Positions 1 through 11,494 are shown, counted from the first letter of the stretch. The stretch is DNA of 64,000 bases from Chitinophagaceae bacterium (GCA_014379345.1 JACMLY010000170.1:1-64000); one strand, 5' to 3'. Numbers and translations are program-made. Notes: generated by a model not told the origin, from the letters alone.

Positions 1-3000
1 AGGGAAATTGAAGATTATTTAGAAAAGCTCAAGGAGTACGAAAACGCACAGAAAACGTCTCCAAATACGATTGCAGGCAGAGCCTGGATGAAAAATATCG
101 TGCATGTTACCGGTTCGAGTGAATCCTATCTTGGAACGGTTTTATGTCATTACATGACTTCTTATAAACAAATAATTGAAGACACCTTATTTGGAGGCAG
201 GGTGAGTGCTTTTTGTAAGGCATCAACCAATCCGGTAGAGCAGATCGGAAGCGACAGAATTAAACATTTGTTTGAAGAGGGGATCAGCGTTCTAACCTAT
301 TTTGGTCATTCTTCTTCAACCACATTGGAATTTAATCTTGATAATCCCGATGCATATAATAACCTGGGAAAATACCCGATATTTTTTGTCAATGGTTGTA
401 ATGCCGGCAATTTCTTTAACTATTTTCCCCAGCGCTTGCAGGTAAATGAAACCTTGTCAGAAAAGTTTGTGCTGGCAAAGCAGCGGGGAAGTATTGCTTT
501 TGTTGCAAGTACCCATTTTGGAATTGTAAACTATTTAAACTTATTTCTGCATCACTTGTACAATTATATGGGCCATAGCGGCTACGGCAAAACGCTTGGA
601 GAATTAAACAAGACATCGCTGACAAATATGATGAATGCTGCCGGCCCGTTTGATTATTATGCGCGCTTTCATGCCGAGCAGATCACATTACATGGAGATC
701 CGGCGATGGTAACCAATGCTCAATTAAAGCCGGATTATGTTATTGAAGAGCCGCAGATAACAGTCAACCCTGTATTTATATCCATAGCCGAAAACACTTT
801 TAAGTTAAAAGTGAAAATGATGAATATAGGCAAAGCGATCGGTGACTCAACGCTGGTTGAAATTAAGCATATATATCCCGATGGAAGTTTCGGTTACATT
901 TTCCGCGGTAAAATAAAGGGGATTTATTATGCCGATTCCTTAACATTCAATGTGCCAATTAATGCTATCCGGGATAAAGGATTAAATAAAATAACCGTTA
1001 CACTTGATGCGGATGGCATTGTGGATGAAATAACCAAAGCGAATAACACGGCCACAAAAGAGATTTATATTTTTGAAGATGAAGCGAGACCCATTTATCC
1101 CTATAATTATTCCATCGTTAATACAAATAATCAGAAGTTATTTGCCTCTACGGCCAATCCATTTAATCCTCAAAAGGATTATGTGATGGAAATGGATACC
1201 ACCGAGTTATTCAATTCTTCCTCTAAAATAACCAAAACCATTACTTCTGTAGGAGGTGTGCTGGAGTTTAACCCTGGAATCAGCTATCAGGATTCTGCTG
1301 TTTATTATTGGAGGATTTCTTATGTGCCGAAAGCCGGTGAAGACTATAGGTGGAATAAATCCTCGTTTATGTACCTAACCAGTCCTACCGAAGGATTCAA
1401 CCAGTCGCATCTTTATCAGCATTTAAAGTCTGAAACACAACGCGTTTCTCTGGATTCTACTGATATGTGGAAATTTGGTGTGCGTTTGAACCAGCTATTT
1501 GTAAGAAACAGCATGTATCCAACCGCAGGGGTACAGGATAATGATTTTGCCGTATCAGTAAACGATAGGACTAATATCATGAGTGCCTGCGTGGGTCGCT
1601 CCTTAGTATTTAACATATTTGATCCGGTCACGTTCCATCCATGGAAAAATGTCGATCAATCCGGAAACAATCTATATAGATTCGGCAGCGGGTCCGCTAA
1701 TTGCAGAGCAACTCGATATTGGAATTTTGAATTTTCGTACATGGCTCCGGCTAGTCGGAAACTCATGATGGATATGATGGACAGCATTCCAACGGGAGCC
1801 TACGTCGTTGTGCGGAGCTTCGATTACCAAAGTAATAATTCTTACAGCTCAACATGGCAGGGTGATACAACATTGTTCGGGTCGAATAATTCGTTATACC
1901 ATAAATTACTTGGTTCAGGATTTATAGGCATTGATTCAATCAATAAACCACGTTCATGGATTTTCATATATAAAAAAGGGGATAATAGTTTTCTGCCCAA
2001 ATTTCAATTTACGCAAGGCATTTACGATTTTGGAGTACTTGCCGCAGATTGCCCAACACCCGATACTTTAGGTTTCATTACCTCACCTAAATTTGGACCT
2101 TCTAAGGAGTGGAAAGAAGTAATTTGGCGCGGAACATCTTTAGAGACCCCATCTAATGATAACCCCAGCGTAGATATTATCGGTATTAACGATCTGGGCA
2201 CTGAAACAGTTTTGTACACACTCGATAAAGCCACACAAAATTTCGATATTTCGTCGGTAAGCCCGGCCCAGTATCCATATATGAAGTTGCGAATGCGGAA
2301 TGTGGATTCCGTAGACCTGACGCCATATCAATTAGATTATTGGCGCATTCACTATACACCGATTCGCGAAGGTGCCATGTCCCCCAATCTTTTCTTTACA
2401 GGCAAAGATTCACTGGAAATCGGGGAGGTCTTGAAATTTGGAGTCGCATTTAAAAATGTTAGCAAGCAACCTTTTGATAGTATTGCAATTAAAGTGACCG
2501 TTCTTGACAGGAATAACGTTTCTCACGACATATATATTCCGAAGCTGAAACCCCTGATCATTGGAGATACTGTAGTAATCAGGTTTGAGTTTGATACAAA
2601 AAATTTCCCTGAGATGAATACTTTGTTTGTGGATGTCAACCCCAACAACGATCAGGCCGAACAACATCATTTTAATAATTTCCTCTACAAGAATTTTTAT
2701 GTAAAATCTGACCAGGTCAATCCTTTGCTTGATGTGACTTTTGATGGGGTGCATATTCTTAACCGGGATATAGTATCTGCTAAGCCTCATATCCAGATCA
2801 AACTTAAAGATGAAGCTAAATTCCTTTTGCTAAATGATACGGCTTTAAGTTCGGTGGAAGTTCGGTTCCCCGATGGAACGTTGCATGAGTATAATTTTAA
2901 TACCGATACCCTGCGCTTTACGCCTGCACAGAGTGGAACCGATAATACCGCAACCATCGATTTTTATCCGCTATTCTTGAAGCAGTATAATCCCGAAGGC

Positions 3001-3453
3001 GACGAATACGAGTTGATTGTAAAAGGCAATGACCGGAGTGGCAACAAAGCAGGTCCTGTTGAATATAGGGTTACATTCAAAGTCATTTCCAAACCAATGA
3101 TCTCTAACCTGCTAAATTATCCTAACCCGTTCAGTACGTCCACGGCGTTTGTATTTACGCTGACAGGAAGTGAAATTCCTCAAAATCTTAAAATACAAAT
3201 ATTGACTGTTACCGGAAAAATTGTGAGAGAGATCACCAAGGATGAATTGGGACCGATCCGGATCGGCAGAAATATTACGGAATTTAAATGGGACGGCACC
3301 GATCAGTACGGGCAAAAGCTGGGGAATGGAGTTTATCTATACAGGTTTGTGACCTCATTGAATGGCAAACAAATGGATAAATACAAAGCCACAGGTGACA
3401 ATACCGATAAGTTTTTCACTAACGGATATGGTAAGATGTATCTGATGAGATAA
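1..3453 (+). CDS. C25 (gingipain-type) peptidase-like / PorU-like type IX secretion protein, 5' truncated by window edge
   Basis: Frame is open from base 1 (REIEDYLEKLKEYENAQ...) through the listed ORF; FGHSSS and FVNGCNAGNF resemble the C25 His/Cys catalytic motifs; C-terminal NYPNPFSTSTAFVFTL...NGVYLYRF is T9SS/FlgD-like. Confidence 0.82.
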   Translation, partial: REIEDYLEKLKEYENAQKTSPNTIAGRAWMKNIVHVTGSSESYLGTVLCHYMTSYKQIIEDTLFGGRVSAFCKASTNPVEQIGSDRIKHLFEEGISVLTYFGHSSSTTLEFNLDNPDAYNNLGKYPIFFVNGCNAGNFFNYFPQRLQVNETLSEKFVLAKQRGSIAFVASTHFGIVNYLNLFLHHLYNYMGHSGYGKTLGELNKTSLTNMMNAAGPFDYYARFHAEQITLHGDPAMVTNAQLKPDYVIEEPQITVNPVFISIAENTFKLKVKMMNIGKAIGDSTLVEIKHIYPDGSFGYIFRGKIKGIYYADSLTFNVPINAIRDKGLNKITVTLDADGIVDEITKANNTATKEIYIFEDEARPIYPYNYSIVNTNNQKLFASTANPFNPQKDYVMEMDTTELFNSSSKITKTITSVGGVLEFNPGISYQDSAVYYWRISYVPKAGEDYRWNKSSFMYLTSPTEGFNQSHLYQHLKSETQRVSLDSTDMWKFGVRLNQLFVRNSMYPTAGVQDNDFAVSVNDRTNIMSACVGRSLVFNIFDPVTFHPWKNVDQSGNNLYRFGSGSANCRATRYWNFEFSYMAPASRKLMMDMMDSIPTGAYVVVRSFDYQSNNSYSSTWQGDTTLFGSNNSLYHKLLGSGFIGIDSINKPRSWIFIYKKGDNSFLPKFQFTQGIYDFGVLAADCPTPDTLGFITSPKFGPSKEWKEVIWRGTSLETPSNDNPSVDIIGINDLGTETVLYTLDKATQNFDISSVSPAQYPYMKLRMRNVDSVDLTPYQLDYWRIHYTPIREGAMSPNLFFTGKDSLEIGEVLKFGVAFKNVSKQPFDSIAIKVTVLDRNNVSHDIYIPKLKPLIIGDTVVIRFEFDTKNFPEMNTLFVDVNPNNDQAEQHHFNNFLYKNFYVKSDQVNPLLDVTFDGVHILNRDIVSAKPHIQIKLKDEAKFLLLNDTALSSVEVRFPDGTLHEYNFNTDTLRFTPAQSGTDNTATIDFYPLFLKQYNPEGDEYELIVKGNDRSGNKAGPVEYRVTFKVISKPMISNLLNYPNPFSTSTAFVFTLTGSEIPQNLKIQILTVTGKIVREITKDELGPIRIGRNITEFKWDGTDQYGQKLGNGVYLYRFVTSLNGKQMDKYKATGDNTDKFFTNGYGKMYLMR

Positions 3454-3469
3454 AGTATTTTTTTTTATC

Positions 3470-3515
3470 AAACCAGGCTTATATTGATTTATCAATTGAG
3501 CCTGGTTTCTTTTTG
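3470..3515 (+). terminator. Rho-independent terminator after the C25 protein
   Basis: AAACCAGGCT ... AGCCTGGTTT inverted repeat followed by CTTTTTG. Confidence 0.65.
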
Positions 3516-3920
3516 TAACTGCCAAACATGAAATCCGATAGCATGTTGATTGAATATAATCATCTTCAACGGCAAACAGATGATTTAAAGTGGCGGTTAC
3601 TTGTGGCTTGCAACGGTAAAATCAGCGCCGATCGTTCTAATAAAAGATGCAACATCTCAATTTCTAACTTTTTTCTTCCAGGCAATCAATCCCAGGGATT
3701 TTTTCCGATCCGCAGGCTTCTGAAGGATCAGTCATGATCATTCTTATCAATTCCTGACGATACACTTTCTTCTTGTGCAAGTTTGGCGCCTTTCGAAAAC
3801 CTCGTTTACATGTCTTATGATAAAGATCTATTATATCGCCAGCGTAGATCAGATTCGTTAGTATAACATAAGCCGGAATTAACATCTCTTTAAAATGTAC
3901 ATGATCTAATGAATACTGCT

Positions 3921-3946
3921 TTGAAGTAGAATATGGTTTAATTTTG
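3921..3946 (+). promoter_or_regulatory. Bacteroidota-type promoter (TTG ... TAATTTTG) upstream of hscA
   Basis: TAATTTTG matches TAnnTTTG; TTG 15 nt upstream, slightly short spacing. Confidence 0.4.
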
Positions 3947-3986
3947 CAGTTGTTAATTATTTACAGATTTATTCAAACAGGAGACA

Positions 3987-5840
3987 ATGGCCAAAATCGG
4001 AATTAATATTTCAACGGGAAGTTTGCAAAAAGAGGAAATGATCGTAGGTATCGATCTTGGTACCACAAACAGTCTTGTTGCCATCATTCACCCGGAAACA
4101 GGTAAGCCAATAGCTTTAAAAGAACACAATACTTCTTCCCTGGTGCCATCCATTGTGCATTTTGGACAAAATAACGTGACAGTTGGTGAACAGGCAAAGC
4201 AGTTTCTTATTACCGAGCCACAGCATACTATCTTTTCAGTAAAAAGGTTAATGGGCAAATCGTATAATGATATCAAATACAACGCGTCTTTTTTTACCTA
4301 CAAGGTCATTGACGATGATACAGAGCGGCTGGTGAAAATTCAGGTTGGTGATAAATTTTATTCGCCAATTGAATTGTCGTCATTTATTTTAAAAGAACTT
4401 AAAGAACGCGCCGAGCATATACTTAAAACCAGTATAAAAAAGGCGGTTATTACTGTGCCCGCTTATTTTAATGACTCCCAACGACAGGCCACACGCGATG
4501 CCGGCAAACTGGCGGGGATTGACGTTTTGCGTATCATTAACGAACCTACTGCCGCGAGTCTGGCTTATGGATTAGGCATTCAAAAAAATGAGGAGAAGAT
4601 CATCGCCGTATATGATCTCGGCGGAGGTACTTTTGATGTTTCTATTCTAAGAATTGTAAACGGCATTTTCGAAGTGCTGTCTACGAATGGAGATACCTAT
4701 CTCGGCGGAGATGATTTTGACCAGGCGATCGTTGGTTTCTGGCTGCAGCAGCATAAGATCGTGCAGGAAGAATATATACAAAATAAAGAATTGGTACAAA
4801 GGTTTCGATTAACTGCTGAAACTGCCAAAAAGCATTTGTCTGCACACGAAAAATTTTCGACTGATTTGGACGGTAAAAATATCACCATTTCAAAAAGCGA
4901 ATTTGAACAATTGATACAGCCTTTTGTCATCAGATCAATCGAATGTTGTAAGACAGCATTGAAAGATGCCGCTCTTGATAAAACGGATATTAATGAGATC
5001 ATCATGGTAGGCGGATCAACAAGGGTGCCACTCATTAAAGATTCTGTAAGTGATTTTTTTGGTAAGAGAGTACATATTGAATTGGATCCCGATGAAGTGG
5101 TTGCGCTTGGTGCAGCTGTTCAGGCGGATATACTTGCCGGGAATAACAAAGATTTTTTATTGTTGGATGTAACACCCCTCTCGTTGGGAATTGAAACGAT
5201 GGGCGGGCTGATGGATGTTTTAATTCCGAGAAACTCCAAGATTCCAACCAAGATCGCGCGACAATATACTACTCAAAAAGATGGACAAGCCAGTATTCGC
5301 ATTTCTGTTTATCAGGGCGAAAGAGATCTGGTAAAGGATAACCGGAAACTCGGCGAATTCAATTTTTCCGGAATTCCTGGAATGCCCGCAGGATTGCCGA
5401 AAGTAGAAGTGTCTTTCTTTATTAATGCGGACGGAATTCTTATCATAAAAACAAAAGAGCTGCGGAGTGGAATTGAACAGAGTATAGAGGTGAAACCTCA
5501 GTATGGCCTCACAGATGAGGAAGTCGAAAAAATGCTGCTGGATTCCATTACGCATGCTGAAAATGATATTAAAGTAAGAGCCGTTACAGAAGCTAAAACA
5601 GAAGCGCGGCAGATTATTGACACCACCGAAAATTTTGTGCAAAAGAATAGAGAATACATGAAAGAAGAAGAGATCAACAGTGTTGGGATTGCTATCGATG
5701 AATTAAAGGAGGTCATGTTTACAGATGATAAAGACACAATTCAAAAAAAGATCGGGATACTCAATGATATATCGCGTCCCTTTGCTGAAAGGGTCATGGA
5801 TGCAGCGGTGAGTTTTGCAATGAAAGGGAAAAAAGTTTAA
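3987..5840 (+). CDS. hscA: Hsp70-family chaperone, HscA-like
   Basis: [39 protein letters not shown] motifs; N-terminal extension [17 protein letters not shown] resembles HscA more than DnaK; 617 aa. Confidence 0.85.
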   Translation: MAKIGINISTGSLQKEEMIVGIDLGTTNSLVAIIHPETGKPIALKEHNTSSLVPSIVHFGQNNVTVGEQAKQFLITEPQHTIFSVKRLMGKSYNDIKYNASFFTYKVIDDDTERLVKIQVGDKFYSPIELSSFILKELKERAEHILKTSIKKAVITVPAYFNDSQRQATRDAGKLAGIDVLRIINEPTAASLAYGLGIQKNEEKIIAVYDLGGGTFDVSILRIVNGIFEVLSTNGDTYLGGDDFDQAIVGFWLQQHKIVQEEYIQNKELVQRFRLTAETAKKHLSAHEKFSTDLDGKNITISKSEFEQLIQPFVIRSIECCKTALKDAALDKTDINEIIMVGGSTRVPLIKDSVSDFFGKRVHIELDPDEVVALGAAVQADILAGNNKDFLLLDVTPLSLGIETMGGLMDVLIPRNSKIPTKIARQYTTQKDGQASIRISVYQGERDLVKDNRKLGEFNFSGIPGMPAGLPKVEVSFFINADGILIIKTKELRSGIEQSIEVKPQYGLTDEEVEKMLLDSITHAENDIKVRAVTEAKTEARQIIDTTENFVQKNREYMKEEEINSVGIAIDELKEVMFTDDKDTIQKKIGILNDISRPFAERVMDAAVSFAMKGKKV

Positions 5841-5891
5841 TAGCGTCTGAAAATAATAATTTACAATATCCGACTGTCTTTTCACATAGAA

Positions 5892-7058
5892 TTATTGCTG
5901 ACTAAATAGTTCTTTGTAGGTGGTATTGTTTTTTTCATCCCACTGGTAGAATCCAAACAATTTCCGGGTTGCCCATCTGCCAAAATAATTTTCAAAGGAT
6001 TTGTATAAAACAACATCATATTTTCTGTGGTAATTGATCCAGCATGCATTACAATTTTTACTGTGCCAATTCTGCTGATCAATCGTTTCAGATGACTTCA
6101 AAATATTGTCCAAAGATTGTTGATTTATATTTCCAAGCTTAAGATCCAGATTTTGGCAAATCGGAACATCACCGTTTGGCAGAACGATAACACTGTCGAA
6201 AATACTGAAGCATCTTAACTGGGTCTTTTTGTTTTTCCATTTATTATAAAGTACAAGGAAATCATAGTTTTCTTTGAATTCTTTAATCTCTTCAGGAATT
6301 TCGTCGGTAAAATCTTCCGATGATGATAAACCTGTTATTTCAAGCACCTGTTTTGATTTAAGTTTCTTTTCTTCAACGGCTTTAAAAGTCATGATTTCGC
6401 CGTCTTTTTTCATCCCAATCTCTGTTATATGCGCTTTATCGATGGTATCAAAAAAGGCGATATTATTATAAATGCCGACCCTCATATCCACATTATTTTT
6501 TTTACAGATCTCCGCAACATGCTTCATATCTGCAAAATCGTTGTATGGAGAAAGTGTGAACATCACTGATATTGAAACGATGTCTTTCAGTTCATGAATG
6601 ACATGAAGTACACCATCATAGCCATCTTTCCCACGCATATGCAAATAACTTTCTTTATCTCCATCCAAAGATATCCATAGCCTCTGGGGGGTATATTTTT
6701 TCACCGCCTGGATCAGTTTTACAGGTTTCAGGCAATTGCTGAGAAGGTCAAATTTTGGGTGATTGATTTTAAACCACTGCATAATTTCCAAAGCATCAGG
6801 ATGCAGCAGAAATTCACCGCCTTCAAGGCCAATAGTGGTGGAGGCGGTTATGCATTTATTATTACTTACTAAATCGAATATTTTTTCTTTGGCGAGGTGA
6901 GTGATGGGTCTTTTTGCCCAGATCAGGCAATGCTTACACGCACTGTCGCAGAGGTCAGTTGCATAAATCATCAGGCTGGATAGCCGTTTTTTGGAAGGAA
7001 AAGCCTGGTTGCGAACAAAAACCATCCCACGCTGCATATAATCATTGAAACTGTACAT
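5892..7058 (-). CDS. Radical SAM protein with SPASM-like C-terminal cysteines
   Basis: CDSACKHC (CxxxCxxC) cluster motif; GLEGGEFLLHP; C-terminal PICQNLDLKLGN...CNACW. Confidence 0.88.
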   Translation of the reverse strand: MYSFNDYMQRGMVFVRNQAFPSKKRLSSLMIYATDLCDSACKHCLIWAKRPITHLAKEKIFDLVSNNKCITASTTIGLEGGEFLLHPDALEIMQWFKINHPKFDLLSNCLKPVKLIQAVKKYTPQRLWISLDGDKESYLHMRGKDGYDGVLHVIHELKDIVSISVMFTLSPYNDFADMKHVAEICKKNNVDMRVGIYNNIAFFDTIDKAHITEIGMKKDGEIMTFKAVEEKKLKSKQVLEITGLSSSEDFTDEIPEEIKEFKENYDFLVLYNKWKNKKTQLRCFSIFDSVIVLPNGDVPICQNLDLKLGNINQQSLDNILKSSETIDQQNWHSKNCNACWINYHRKYDVVLYKSFENYFGRWATRKLFGFYQWDEKNNTTYKELFSQQ

Positions 7059-7101
7059 GTGTCGCTACTCCCGGGCGGCTAAGATATATCATAAATTCGA
7101 C

Positions 7102-8601
7102 TTAAGGGTGCGGATATAAGACCTCGCCAACACCGGTTTCGTTAAAAAAAATAAGCAGGTCCTGAGTAGAGTTGTATTCAATAATCCGATTTTTAAAATA
7201 GAGCGTGTAATTTTTATTATCACTTGTTGATGCTTTTATATAGTGAGCGGTCAGATCCTCTTTCTTTATGATTTTTACAGGTAGCGATATTTTTTCATAA
7301 GTTCTTTTTGCAGGCACTACAATGATGGTATCTACATTCATATGGGGATACATCCAATCAATCGCCTCTGCAAATCCGCTTCGGAAAATCATTGCTCCCC
7401 TATAATTTGCAGGAATATTGATGGCTATTATTTTTTTAAACGCCGGGCGATTATTGAAAACAGACAGTATATTTTTTGCAACATGAGAGGCGTGTTGGTA
7501 GTTTAAAGCAGAGGTGGCTAAAAGCAGAGAATAGGCTGCTGCAATCAAGAAAAAAACATATGTGCCTATCTTTCCTGATAGCTCATATATAAGCATTGTG
7601 AGCAATAATATCCAAAACACAGAAGGAAAATACAAATATCGTTCACCTTCAGAACCATGCGTATCTATGCCAATAGCTATGGTTGGCAGATATGAAATGA
7701 TAAGAAATAAGACGAGTAAGACGTGTAATAATTTGACAGCTCTTCTCTTCGCAATGAAAAGAATGAATCCCAGCAAAACGAATATTGTGGCAGAAAAAAT
7801 AACTATGAACTCTATGGTGTTTTGGGTCGGTGGTACCATGGTGCGTGCCAAAAGCCGAAAGAAATTTGCCACAAGCGAGAAAACCGACATATCCCTGCCC
7901 AGCACCTCATATTCTGTAATCAACTGCCGCAAAACCATATGTCGTAATAGCAGAAAAATGCCAAATAAAATCCAGAATGGCAATAGATACAGGATTTCTT
8001 TTTTTATGCGCTTTTGTAGTTTTAGATACTCAACAAGCGTTATAACGCTAACAAGACCGGGTACCACCCAGGTAATTTCATACGAAAATAAGCCTATTAC
8101 AAAAGACAGCAGCGATAGTAGATAGTAAAAAGAATGTTGCGACCGCTTCAGGAAAAAGATTATGGAGATGATGATGAAGAGTGTTGCGATCATGCTAATA
8201 CGGCCTATGATCCACATCAGTGGTTCACTATGAAATGGGTAAATAAAGAAAAGACAGCCTGCTACGAATCCTGCATTCTTGTATTGTGCCTGATCACCAT
8301 ATTTATAAATGAGTTGGTTGCATAGTATGCTTACACAAAAAGTAGAAAAAATATGCAATAAAAGAGAAGTAATATGAAATCCTAATGAGTTGGTGCCAAA
8401 CAACTTCACTTCAGCGGCTGTCAGTAAATTTGCAACAGGCCTGAAAAACTGGAAATGGATCCATTGAGTTTTAGCGCTAAGCGGAATATGCACAAAATCG
8501 TCATTCAGGAAATATAAATTCCAGGGTTGTATTGCGAATATGAAATAAACGAACAGAATAGTTGAAAGGATAATCTTGGTAATATTGGTAGATCTGGTCA
8601 T
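7102..8601 (-). CDS. Polytopic membrane protein, PMT/GT39-like glycosyltransferase candidate
   Basis: Many hydrophobic segments over 499 aa, FLNDDFVHIPLSA near N-terminus, located beside GT2 genes. Confidence 0.55.
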   Translation of the reverse strand: MTRSTNITKIILSTILFVYFIFAIQPWNLYFLNDDFVHIPLSAKTQWIHFQFFRPVANLLTAAEVKLFGTNSLGFHITSLLLHIFSTFCVSILCNQLIYKYGDQAQYKNAGFVAGCLFFIYPFHSEPLMWIIGRISMIATLFIIISIIFFLKRSQHSFYYLLSLLSFVIGLFSYEITWVVPGLVSVITLVEYLKLQKRIKKEILYLLPFWILFGIFLLLRHMVLRQLITEYEVLGRDMSVFSLVANFFRLLARTMVPPTQNTIEFIVIFSATIFVLLGFILFIAKRRAVKLLHVLLVLFLIISYLPTIAIGIDTHGSEGERYLYFPSVFWILLLTMLIYELSGKIGTYVFFLIAAAYSLLLATSALNYQHASHVAKNILSVFNNRPAFKKIIAINIPANYRGAMIFRSGFAEAIDWMYPHMNVDTIIVVPAKRTYEKISLPVKIIKKEDLTAHYIKASTSDNKNYTLYFKNRIIEYNSTQDLLIFFNETGVGEVLYPHP

Positions 8602-8624
8602 GTATGCCGCTGAAGAATTCAGAT

Positions 8625-9653
8625 TTAAAACTTTACAATATCGTTGAATTTCTTTTTTCCAAGAATGTAGAACTGATATAGAATGGAACCCTTGTATACT
8701 GATGTTATTTGGAACAATGATTTTTTGTTATTAGCAGTAGGAAGGTCTTTATTCAATAGCGCCCATTTCAAATAATCAATTTGAGCGACGGCTGCTCTCA
8801 GGGATATTTTTAAATGTCCTTTGACGATGAAATAGAACAAGGCAACTATATTGAGCATCAGTCTTGCCGGAACCGTCCAAAATGCAGAGGAGATTGGAAG
8901 ATTTCGGTGAAGCATTATTAGATTATTCCTAAAAAGATAATACAGTCTTTCCGGTGACTGATACAAAAGCCTGTCCGTTTCTTTGTGAAAGATCACCGCC
9001 TGTCCACAGGAAGCAACGGTATATCCTGCGGCATGTACACGCCAGCAAAGGTCTACTTCTTCATAGTACATAAAAAAATATTCATAAAAGCCTCCTAATT
9101 TTTTAAACAGTGAGGCCCTTATTATCATGCATGCACCACTGGCCCAGAAAATTTCGCGATTGTCATTGAATTGACCAATATCCTGCTCATACTCGTCGAA
9201 TATTCTTCCGCGTGCAAATGTATATCCCATTATATCCATCCATCCTCCCGCTCCTCCGGCATACTCGAAATAAGTTTTTTGTGAAAGTGATAGAATTTTT
9301 GGTTGGCAAACTCCTATATTTTTATCAGTTTCCATAAGATGTATCACAGGTTCTATAAAATTTTCGGTAACCTCAACATCTGTATTTAGGAGTATGAAAT
9401 ATTCGGCTTCGATACGCGAAAGACCAAAATTGTATCCGGAGGCGTACCCGAGATTCTTGGAATTTTTAATTAAAACAACATCAGGGTGGTGCGAACAAAG
9501 ATAGCTCACAGAATCATCACCGGAATTGTTGTCTATTACATAAATTATCTTGTTCTTGTAAAGCGTTTTTTTAATGAAAGGAAGGTTTCGCTCAAGATAT
9601 TCTTTGCCATTATAGTTCAACAATACTAAAGCAATACTTGGTTGTGCTGGCAT
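8625..9653 (-). CDS. GT2 family glycosyltransferase, rhamnosyltransferase-like
   Basis: VLLNYNGKEYLERNLPF, VIDNNSGDDS, FILLNTDVEV, GACMIIRASLF. Confidence 0.88.
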   Translation of the reverse strand: MPAQPSIALVLLNYNGKEYLERNLPFIKKTLYKNKIIYVIDNNSGDDSVSYLCSHHPDVVLIKNSKNLGYASGYNFGLSRIEAEYFILLNTDVEVTENFIEPVIHLMETDKNIGVCQPKILSLSQKTYFEYAGGAGGWMDIMGYTFARGRIFDEYEQDIGQFNDNREIFWASGACMIIRASLFKKLGGFYEYFFMYYEEVDLCWRVHAAGYTVASCGQAVIFHKETDRLLYQSPERLYYLFRNNLIMLHRNLPISSAFWTVPARLMLNIVALFYFIVKGHLKISLRAAVAQIDYLKWALLNKDLPTANNKKSLFQITSVYKGSILYQFYILGKKKFNDIVKF

Positions 9654-9659
9654 GGAGAA

Positions 9660-10400
9660 CTAAAAATAATGCTTTTTAATTTTATAGAGATCAAGCAATA
9701 GTTTAAAAACGGAATGATATCGTAATTTTGAATTCTGTTTTTCGGTCCATTCATTTACTGGTACTTCTTTCACCGTAAATTTAAAATCCTCTTTACCGAC
9801 AATGTTTTTATGTCTTGCAAGAATCTCAACATCAAACAGCCAGCTACTTAAAAATTTTTCATTGAATAATTGTTCCGCGGCAGATTTCGAAAATAGTTTG
9901 GCTCCGCATTGCGTATCATACACCGCTTCATCCAGCACTTTACATATCAGTGTTGCAATAATTCTACTGAACCAATGCCTGAAAAGATTTCTTTTTATAG
10001 TTTTTCCTAGCATTTGTACTCTTGTGCCCATAACTATTTCAAGTCTGGGATTGCTTTCAAATTCCTTTTCCAATACCAAGCATTCCGACAAAGGCGTCGA
10101 TAAATCCGCATCCATAAAACCAATAAAACGAAATTGAAAATTCCGCAGCGCATATTCTATTCCATTTCTTACTGCTTCTGCTTTTCCATTATTTTTTTTA
10201 TGGGAGAATAATTTTACGTTCATTCTTTTACCAATCATTTTTTGAAGAAGGAGCTCAGTATTATCAGTACTTCCATCGTTTATAAAAAGAAGCAGGTGAT
10301 CAGGATGCGAATGGGAGAAATTTAAATAGTCCTGTTCATTTATCCTTAGTTCTTCATTGAAACATGGTATTACCAATATAGTAGTAATTGGCTCTTTCAA
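9660..10400 (-). CDS. GT2 family glycosyltransferase, dolichyl-phosphate sugar synthase-like
   Basis: VIPCFNEELRINEQDY, FINDGSTDNTE, GFMDADLSTPL. Confidence 0.88.
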   Translation of the reverse strand: MKEPITTILVIPCFNEELRINEQDYLNFSHSHPDHLLLFINDGSTDNTELLLQKMIGKRMNVKLFSHKKNNGKAEAVRNGIEYALRNFQFRFIGFMDADLSTPLSECLVLEKEFESNPRLEIVMGTRVQMLGKTIKRNLFRHWFSRIIATLICKVLDEAVYDTQCGAKLFSKSAAEQLFNEKFLSSWLFDVEILARHKNIVGKEDFKFTVKEVPVNEWTEKQNSKLRYHSVFKLLLDLYKIKKHYF

Positions 10401-10420
10401 TTTATGTGGATGTTTTTATG

Positions 10421-11494
10421 TTAAAATTCTTTCTTCGCCTGGCCATTTTTATCAGCTAATGCAAGTTGATCCATCACGCTATATGAAGTATATAAAGAAG
10501 CAATACTACCCCAATGATCATTTTTGCCAGATTCGGTAAGGGAAAGGAAATGTTTGATTTCAGGGTAAAATCCCTGTACTATGAAACTATTATCGGTGGC
10601 TCCGGGTACAAAACCGCTATTGCTGAAATAAATTTTGTGTGCTTCGGGACCAGACCAAACTTTTTCTTTTGGAATTTTCAACAGAGTGCCGGACTTTTCG
10701 ATTGTTTTTAATTCATTGGGATAGTTCGCGTATACAATGTGATCGGTTGTGTTAATCTCAAGCGTTTCAAAAGCACCAGCCCAGGAATAAGCGGTAGATA
10801 GCTGAATCATTCCCTGAACATCATTAACATGTTTCACTAAAAGGTGAAAACTGATGCCATTGCCGTGATCTATTTTTTGCGTTTCCAGGGTTGCCAGGTC
10901 TCCAAAGAGTTGGACTGCATTATCAATGGGATGGATGAATAATTCTGTTATCGGATCACCTTCGGGATAAGCTCCGGTACAGTAACGATAAACGTAAGTA
11001 CTAGCTTTGCGGGTTAAATGATAGCGTTTTAAAAGCCTGTTGATGGTAGAAAACCGTCGCTGGAGTGCTACCATGCAGATATTGTTTCCCTGAACCTTAA
11101 TCAGATCTTTCAGCTCGGATAATGTACGGCAGGGCGGCTTTTCAATAAAAACGTGCTTGCCAGCCTGCATAGCCTGCATCAGTAGCGGAAAGTGTTGTGA
11201 AGGCTCCGTGCATATGAACATTCCCTTGACCTCGGGGGTGGTTAATATATCTTGAATATCAGCAGTCGCAATACAACCATTGAAATGATGTGAGAATTTT
11301 TCCGCATTGGACAGATTACGGGAATAGATAAATTTTAAGGGAACACGCAAGCTTTCAAGACAAGGATACAAGTTACTGATGCTGTGATGTCCAACTCCGG
11401 CGAAAGCATATTGGAATCGGTACTTTCCAAGAGTATTCAAATAAGATTGTTTACGAAGTGATTTGTATTTCTCAATCAGCCTTTTATGAACCAT
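10421..11494 (-). CDS. Gfo/Idh/MocA family oxidoreductase
   Basis: FAGVGHHSISNLYPCL nucleotide-binding start; MQAGKHVFIEKPPCRTLSEL (EKP motif). Confidence 0.85.
   Translation of the reverse strand: MVHKRLIEKYKSLRKQSYLNTLGKYRFQYAFAGVGHHSISNLYPCLESLRVPLKFIYSRNLSNAEKFSHHFNGCIATADIQDILTTPEVKGMFICTEPSQHFPLLMQAMQAGKHVFIEKPPCRTLSELKDLIKVQGNNICMVALQRRFSTINRLLKRYHLTRKASTYVYRYCTGAYPEGDPITELFIHPIDNAVQLFGDLATLETQKIDHGNGISFHLLVKHVNDVQGMIQLSTAYSWAGAFETLEINTTDHIVYANYPNELKTIEKSGTLLKIPKEKVWSGPEAHKIYFSNSGFVPGATDNSFIVQGFYPEIKHFLSLTESGKNDHWGSIASLYTSYSVMDQLALADKNGQAKKEF

Noticed and set aside
7562-8125. 187-aa plus-strand ORF inside the membrane glycosyltransferase
   Set aside because: Antisense to a better-supported CDS, no domain signature.
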